In this document: positions 58,305 to 64,000 of the stretch, one piece after another | How positions within the stretch are numbered: position 1 is the stretch's first letter | How the letters are laid out: each line of letters opens with the position of its first letter | From: Pseudisothecium myosuroides | Lineage: Eukaryota > Streptophyta > Bryopsida > Hypnales > Lembophyllaceae | DNA length: 64,000 bases | Direction of reading: 5' to 3' | NCBI GenBank assembly: GCA_951799445.1 | Contig: OX637292.1 | Location: forward strand, 3,661,296-3,725,295 | The notes under the pieces: generated by a model | Databases searched by the model: none | What the model saw: only the letters and a program-made list of their open reading frames with translations | What the model was told of the DNA's origin: nothing | Translations under genes and position numbers: made by a program

Positions 58305-61300
58305 TCATCGATTTTCCGGTGATGGAGTCCATGCTGAGAGGGAGGGGTTATGAGGTAGCGTATGCAACCCATTTTGCACCGCCAACGCGTGTGGTGGAGT
58401 TGGGGGAGTGCCCGGAGTGGTCGGAGGGGATGGCGTGATTTCAATGCCCGGCACTTCGTGTCTGATCTCCTCGTTTCTTTGATGCGTGCTTGGACTGCTC
58501 TTAAACCGCATGGAGCCCTTGGTCTCGTCGTGAGGTCTCGTCTTGATGTGGTTCAACATCTTGAGAACATCGGTAATGTAGGGCCGCTCTTCCGGCTGCT
58601 CGCGTGTGCAAAGAAGTGCCACTCCCAGCGCCATCGATATCTTCTGTTGGTTGGCGTCGAGTTCGTTCCTCAGAACTGGATCGAGGATATTCTCCAGCGC
58701 TTTGGAATCCGAGAGTGTCGATCGGATCCAGTCTGGTAAGCTCACTCCTGCTTCAAGAGACTGCGGACTCCGTGCCGAAATCATTTCCAGCAATAGAATC
58801 CCGAATGTGTACACGTCGCCCTTGATCGTACAGCCCTCCAGATTCGCAGATTCTGTGGAAGCGAGACCATGAAAATCTTAGTTACTGGAAATCGGTGTAC
58901 TGTATTCCGGGATTCGTTATGTTTCGATTGCCTTACACCACGTTTTCTTCAACTCTGTTTTCAAACAGTGAGTACACATACCAAGACTCAAATTCGTTCA
59001 AATTATTCCTGACATTAGTAACCGGAGAACGAAGAAATGCCGATTCCGGAAATTCAACGTAAATCATTTGATTCTTCAATCCACGAGAACCACTTGCATT
59101 GATGGCGTGTTGATAAGAGATATGGATTTCTACCTGGAGCCTTGTAGTCATTTGAGCCACCCGCTTCTCTGCCTTTTACTCCTTGATCACCTAAAATCTT
59201 AGCGACGGCAAAATCGGTAATCCTCGCTTCCATGAAGGTGTTGAACAGAATGTTACTGGGCTTCAAGTCGCCATGGACAGTGGGAGTGGAGCATTCATGG
59301 TGGAGGTATTTCAATCCTTCGGCAACTCCGATGGCGGTATTGAATCGGTGGTGCCAACTGAATTCTCTCACGACTTCTGTGTCCTTGTGCTGCGGATACA
59401 TGACGTTGTTTAAATTCCCGTTCGGCATGTACTCCATCACCAATGCCGTGACGTCCGTGCTGCAACAATATCCGAGCACCTTGACGAGCGACCAATGCCG
59501 GATATGACTCAGCATTTCGAATGCTTCTGCAAAGACCTTCTCTGTGCCCTCGTTTACGATTCTGACAGCGAGCTTCTTCACTGCTACCGGGGTGCTGTCC
59601 GGAAGTACTCCACTGTACACATTGCTCATGCTGCCCTCGCCGATCTTGTTCTTCTCGTTGAAGTTTTGAGTGGCGAGCAAGATCTCCTCTGGCGTCAGCT
59701 TCAATTCCAGCTCGGCGGAGACCGTTACAAATTTTTTCTGCTCCTTCTCTTGCCGGAAGTACCTGGAGCAGCAGCAGAATGTGATCATGAAGAGCAGCAC
59801 GAACGCGACTGCGCTTCCCACTGCAATTGAAATGACCTGCGAGTGGTGATTGCCCGGGTCCGGATGCTCGCATGTAATGTTCACCATCGCCCCGCACAAG
59901 TGATTGTTAGCGAAGCTGCGGATGTTCACATCGTCATGTTGCACAAAAAATGGCACTTCGCCGACGAGCCAATTGTATGAGACATTGAGATACATCAAGG
60001 CGCCGTAATCGACGAAATGGGCAGGAATTGGACCCTCGATATTGTTGTAGGAGGCATCGAACACTTTCAAGTTCTTCAGGTCAATAAACAGGGGGAGACG
60101 ACCTCCGAATTCATTTGTGGAGACGTTAAATACCACCAAGTTGGCGAGGGTAGCGAGCGGCAGACCAGGTAGCATTCCTGTCAGATTGTTGTTGGATAAA
60201 TCAAGCTCTTGAAGCGACACACAGGAGCTGATATTGTCAGGCAATATCCCAGTAAATGCATTTGCGGAAAGATTCATCTTCAGCAATTGCGGAAACTCCC
60301 CGATCGTGTCGGGGATGAATCCAGTGAGGTTGTTACGACCTAGAGAGAGCTGAGTTCGCAGAGGGAGATTTGAGATCGTCCTCGGAATGCTTCCAGTCAG
60401 GTAGTTGTTCGACAAATCCAGATCTTCCAGTCGGGGTAGAGTATCCAGCCGTGAGACAAAATCTCCAGTCAGTTGATTCTCCTGTAAATGAAGCAGCGTC
60501 AAGTCACTCAAATTCTGGAACGGAACAGTCCCCTGAAGTCCATTCCTGCTCAAGTCCACTTGGTTCAGCCTCTTGCACAGATTCAGCGGCGCCGGGATCG
60601 GGCCAGTGAGGTTGTTGTTCGTCATGTTGAGCGTTTCTAACAATTGCAAGCTCCCGATCGAGGCAGGAATTGAGCCCACGAGGCCATTGTTAGACACATC
60701 AAACGACGTGACTTTGGTCCAATTTCCGAACGAAGACGGCAACTGCTCTAGCTGATTCTCCTGTAAATGAAGGACCGTCAAATCACTCATATCCTGGAAG
60801 GGAACAGTCCCCTGAAGTCCGTTCCTGCTCAAATCCACCCGGTTCAGTCTCGTGCACAGATTAATCTCCGCCGGGATCGCGCCGGTGAGATTGTTGTTCG
60901 ACATGTTGAGCGTTTTCAGAAATTGCAGGTTGCCAATCGAGGTTGGGATCTCTCCCGCGAGCCGATTGTTCGACACGTCGAGCGAAGTGAGGTTGGTCCA
61001 ATTTCCGATTGGCAACGCGCCATCCAGGCGATTGTTCCCGAGATTCAGAGTCACTAACCCTGCCGCCGATGTGAGCTCGTCTGGAATCGGGCCCGTGAAG
61101 AAATTGTTCGACAAGTCGACGCTCTTCAAGAACGTGAGAGCGCCCAAATCGGGGCTCAAGGTGCCCGTCAAGCTCTTGTTGGCCAGGTTGATGGACGAGA
61201 CTCTCCTGTTCGTGCAGTTGATCCCGGGCCAGTAACTCGGCGTGTTATTCCTCATCCTGCACGGATTCAAAGTATTTGCAGTCCCTTGCCGTTTCCACCA

Positions 61301-62062
61301 GTACGTGACGTTGAAAGGATCTCTTGTTATCGCCGCCTTGATGACGAGTAGCGCCTCGCCATCTTCCACCACGCTTCGCGTTAAGTTCACGGCCTGTCAC
61401 GAGGATCAATCCCGATTACAAGGTCAGTCACCAAGACCATAAATCTTAAGCAGTTGAACTCATCTCACCTTGCCCCTACATGTTGCTGAGGGGAACATAT
61501 GTTTTACTGATTCAAATATAATAGAGCAAATTAATACCACTCAGCGAAAGTAGTTCCACAATCGGTATGAACTCAAATCTGGAGCATGGCTGGGGAATAT
61601 AGTACACTCTGAGTTGTGAAAGACCTGAAGGATGCACTTTTCCGCGGTCAGGATCCAGATTTGAGTTGCCTAGGATAATTTCTACGAGGACTTTACAGTC
61701 TGATAGTGAAGAAGCAGATCACGGGAGACTGAGTGTCAGAACAGAGACCAGAAAGGAGCTAAGAGAGTGGTTTTCTGCGTGCCTCCTGTTAATTTCTTGA
61801 AGTCATCGTTCAGATCACCGTGCGCGGAATGTGGTTTAACCGCAAGACATGGCGAACCTGATTAGTTACTTACCAGTAATCTTCGTCCATGGGTCGCTGT
61901 CTTCTCCGATCCTAATTCAAGCGAGGGTCGAAAGTGATCTCCTGCAACTCCAACAAACAGCAACCCAATCGTGAGCAGAAAACACCCCGACAGGCGGATT
62001 CGCTGCGAGTCCAAGTCCCTGCGCCTGGTCCTCATCCCAAACGGTCTCAATCTTGGCGCCAT
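58305..62062 (-). CDS. LRR receptor-like kinase with atypical kinase core (three exons, 998 aa)
   Basis: This is a plasma-membrane receptor-like kinase. The minus-strand exons are 61874-62062, 59134-61393 and 58305-58852. All phases agree, and the second junction splits the APE motif (AP|ES). Exon 1 starts at ATG 62062 and carries a signal peptide or anchor (about residues 27-43, CFLLTIGLLFVGVAG). Then come an LRR N-terminal cap, about 18 leucine-rich repeats (DLSNN-LTGSIP type, with many N-glycosylation sites) and a membrane span near residues 582-605 (VAFVLLFMITFCCC). The kinase spans about 645-915. It has a Gly loop GEGSMSNVYSG and VAVKK lysine, but HGDLKPSN in place of HRD and TDFAVAK in place of DFG. 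A Pro/Thr-rich tail (ITPSPPTTPGTPPTPP) ends it. It is therefore a non-RD, possibly low-activity kinase. Ligand unknown. Confidence 0.93.
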
Positions 62063-63490
62063 GATGGACTAATCTCGTTTCAGGTAACCTTCAATTCCTG
62101 AGCTTGATGCGTATGTATCATGCTCTTCAATGTCGACGCTTCACCCCATCGTGACCGAGGTCAGCACCATGGATCGAGTCCAACGAACATCCTCTTGCTC
62201 GATCTCTACCTTATTCGGCTGCCCAAAGCTTTGCCAAGTTAGTCCCCTCGAAGCATGCTTAGCATTGTCACATGACGCTTCTGTCACCGAAACACCCACC
62301 CTAGCTCTGCTTCCAAACAACGAGCTAACTCGATCGGAAGATCGAAAAGATCTCAACATTCACAGGAACCCCATCTACAGAACCAACAAGCCGTTGGCAG
62401 GAACGATCATACTGAGACCCAACTCTCTCCTGGCATCTGTCTCGAACGTCGACCTTGCCGACAACGACAGCATTCGGCCGGCGCTGCCTAGCTAGCTACT
62501 CGATCCTCTGCAAGCTCTCCCCTGTGTAAACCACTTGCATGCACCTAGCTCGAAATGTAAGTGGCGACGTGGGAGGACTGCGTGAAAATCCGCCAATAGC
62601 AGAAGTCAACATCCCCGATCGTTCCGGGGGCAGCTTTAACGACCACCTTGCTCATAGTTGACGTGCTCTCCGGGTCTTGCGAGGCAACCTACAGTTGAAG
62701 ACAGCTTGCAATTGCAGAAGCGGCTAATTTTGTTGGAATGGGAGACGAAGCTAAGCCGAGCTCGTGGAGAAGGAGGAGTGGAGGACGACGACGACTGTAG
62801 AGGAGTGTGACGGCATCGCTGACTACGTTGGAATCGTTGGCCACGTTGGGGCTCGCTTCCCATGCAGCCGATCGTTTGGGGTATACCAAATTACCAACGG
62901 GACTCTGTCGTCACTCCCGGCGGATCGGCAAATTATTGGATCTAGGGAGGCCGCTTAATTGCCGGGTCAACCGCACGTCAACTGCGAGTCTTCGGGTCTG
63001 CATCGGCGGTTTTCAATTTGGCTGTGTCAAAAAAAGGTACGTTGTGGTCCGGCTCGGCTTGTCGCACACTCAAATTGGGGTCTGTTTTTGGAATTCATGA
63101 GAACAGGTTTTGTTGAAATGCAGTTGTTCTGTTGTTTTCAACACTTCAATTGGTGGATGTTGAATGTTTTGAAAACTGTATTCCATCCAACTATATATTC
63201 ATTGGTGATGCTTCGAGAAAATTTATGTGACCTAACTTATTCGTAGAAAGAAGAAGAATGTTTTGAGGTGGGCCTCATACGGTGTTCTCTGTGTTCATTT
63301 CAGAACAAGACTCTAGAAGTGTTCATGATCTCTTAAGGTTGAACTACCCATTCCTAATCACTTAAGCAATTTCAGCACAGATGACGAGCAATGTGATTCA
63401 GAGGAAATTTTTCTCTTGTAGAGAAATAAGAAATATTGGAACTCTAAATTTTTCATAATTTTATCTCCAAAATTGAAATTACTATGGATT
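62063..63490. other. Intergenic, LRR-RLK 5' flank and beyond
   Basis: The region to about 62950 is GC-balanced and may include the promoter and leader of the receptor kinase. Frames at 62130-62495 and 62807-63100 have no recognisable content. No gene is supported. Confidence 0.45.
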
Positions 63491-63497
63491 CAAGGAG

Positions 63498-64000
63498 CCA
63501 CATAACATTCAGTAGCCTTCAAAGAGGTTGCCTTTATCTCTCTTGAGTCCTCATCCACGAAATTCATCCTCACATAATTAATGTAAGCTTGGGTATCGGG
63601 ATAAACGGATATTTTGTTAAAATGGCAATATTCCACAAACTTGGCACTTCCAGGTTTAGACCATGTGGTCTAAAATGTACACCGATCCTAGAGTTTAGAC
63701 CATGTGGTCTGAATTCTATACCAGTTCTAGAAAGTGAATGGGAAAATGGCGGAAGAATATTGCCATTTTAACAAAATATTCGTTGATAGTGGCAATACAT
63801 TACGGTAAGTTCCATTTTCTTTTTTAAAATTTGAGGACCTGACATACATATCAACAAATATTTGTAGAAAAAGATGTTGGCAAATAATCCAATGAGTAAT
63901 GCAATACAACCATTTGCCATCAATAACTTACTTTGAGTTTTCAAGTGAAAAAACAATCCTATATATACACATGGGGTGGTAGGAAGTAGAACAACCTATG
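63498..64000 (+). repeat. Second copy of the repeat at 46050, running off the window
   Basis: ACATAACATTCAGTAGCCTTC onward matches 46053 onward. After the MITE at 63604-63784 the match resumes (GACATACATATCAACAAATATTTG near 63840). From 63968 the fold-back arm CACATGGGGTGGTAGGAAG begins and is cut by the window end. Confidence 0.7.
63600..63788. mobile_element. 181-bp MITE with GATA target duplication
   Basis: The body 63604-63784 starts AACGGATATTTTGTTAAAATGG and ends with its inverse (ACAAAATATTCGTT), giving inverted ends of about 30 bp with one mismatch and a small gap. GATA occurs at 63600-63603 and again at 63785-63788. The related repeat at 46147-46150 has a single GATA and no insert, showing the empty site. 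Inside are two copies of GTTTAGACCATGTGGTCT. Confidence 0.8.

Noticed and set aside
59295..59897. 200-codon minus-strand frame overlapping the receptor kinase in another frame
   Set aside because: It lies fully inside the kinase exon, has Arg/Gly-rich shadow composition, and the overlapping kinase frame has clear motifs.
61382..61390. Start of the receptor kinase at GTG 61390
   Set aside because: GTG is not a normal nuclear start. A CAG acceptor just upstream joins in phase to the signal-peptide exon at 61874-62062.

Overview
The window looks like nuclear DNA of a land plant. It has spliced genes with GT-AG introns, cytosolic-type plant tRNA genes, TTTAGGG-like telomeric motifs, and plant families: an S-like RNase T2 pair, a 3-ketoacyl-CoA synthase, a plastid-type BASS transporter and an LRR receptor kinase. 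Gene density is low. The intergenic DNA is very AT-rich and packed with small inverted-repeat transposons. I cannot name the species; a non-flowering plant (moss, liverwort or lycophyte) is only a guess.

Layout. 1-17.9 kb is almost gene-free: a possible first exon (288-378, minus), telomere-like repeats, TTAA-flanked elements (2.1-4.5 kb), an RS-rich tail of a splicing-type gene (11.1-11.8 kb, minus) and two dispersed repeats (14.7-16.5 kb). Between 17.9 and 19.4 kb lie tRNA-Val(CAC) and tRNA-Arg(CCT), only 4 nt apart, and tRNA-Pro(AGG). Two divergent RNase T2 genes follow, at 20.5-21.8 kb (minus, four exons) and 28.2-29.5 kb (plus, three exons), with MITEs between them. From 30.7 to 35.6 kb there is a head-to-head gene pair: a nine-exon Plavaka/CACTA-type transposase (minus) and an unrecognised four-exon gene (plus). 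tRNA-Asn(GTT) is at 36.6 kb. A plastid-targeted YkgJ/CxxCxxCC-type protein (38.2-38.8 kb, minus) has a broken partial copy of itself beside it. An intronless 3-ketoacyl-CoA synthase occupies 42.7-44.3 kb. More repeats fill 45.8-48.8 kb. A nine-exon BASS transporter runs from 51.8 to 56.7 kb. A small locus with repeated CX2CX6CX3C motifs is at 57.8-58.2 kb. An LRR receptor kinase with a non-canonical catalytic core is at 58.3-62.1 kb (minus).

No operon-like organisation is expected or seen. The genes have unrelated roles: RNA degradation, very-long-chain fatty acid elongation, plastid organic-acid transport and cell-surface signalling. The most notable material is mobile. There is a family of about 0.9-kb non-autonomous elements with CCCCTAAAGG ends that is always flanked by TTAA, which is a piggyBac-like signature. 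There is also an almost intact Plavaka-like transposase with a divergently transcribed partner of unknown function.

All exon structures were read by eye from splice signals, phase consistency and remembered family motifs. No database search was run.
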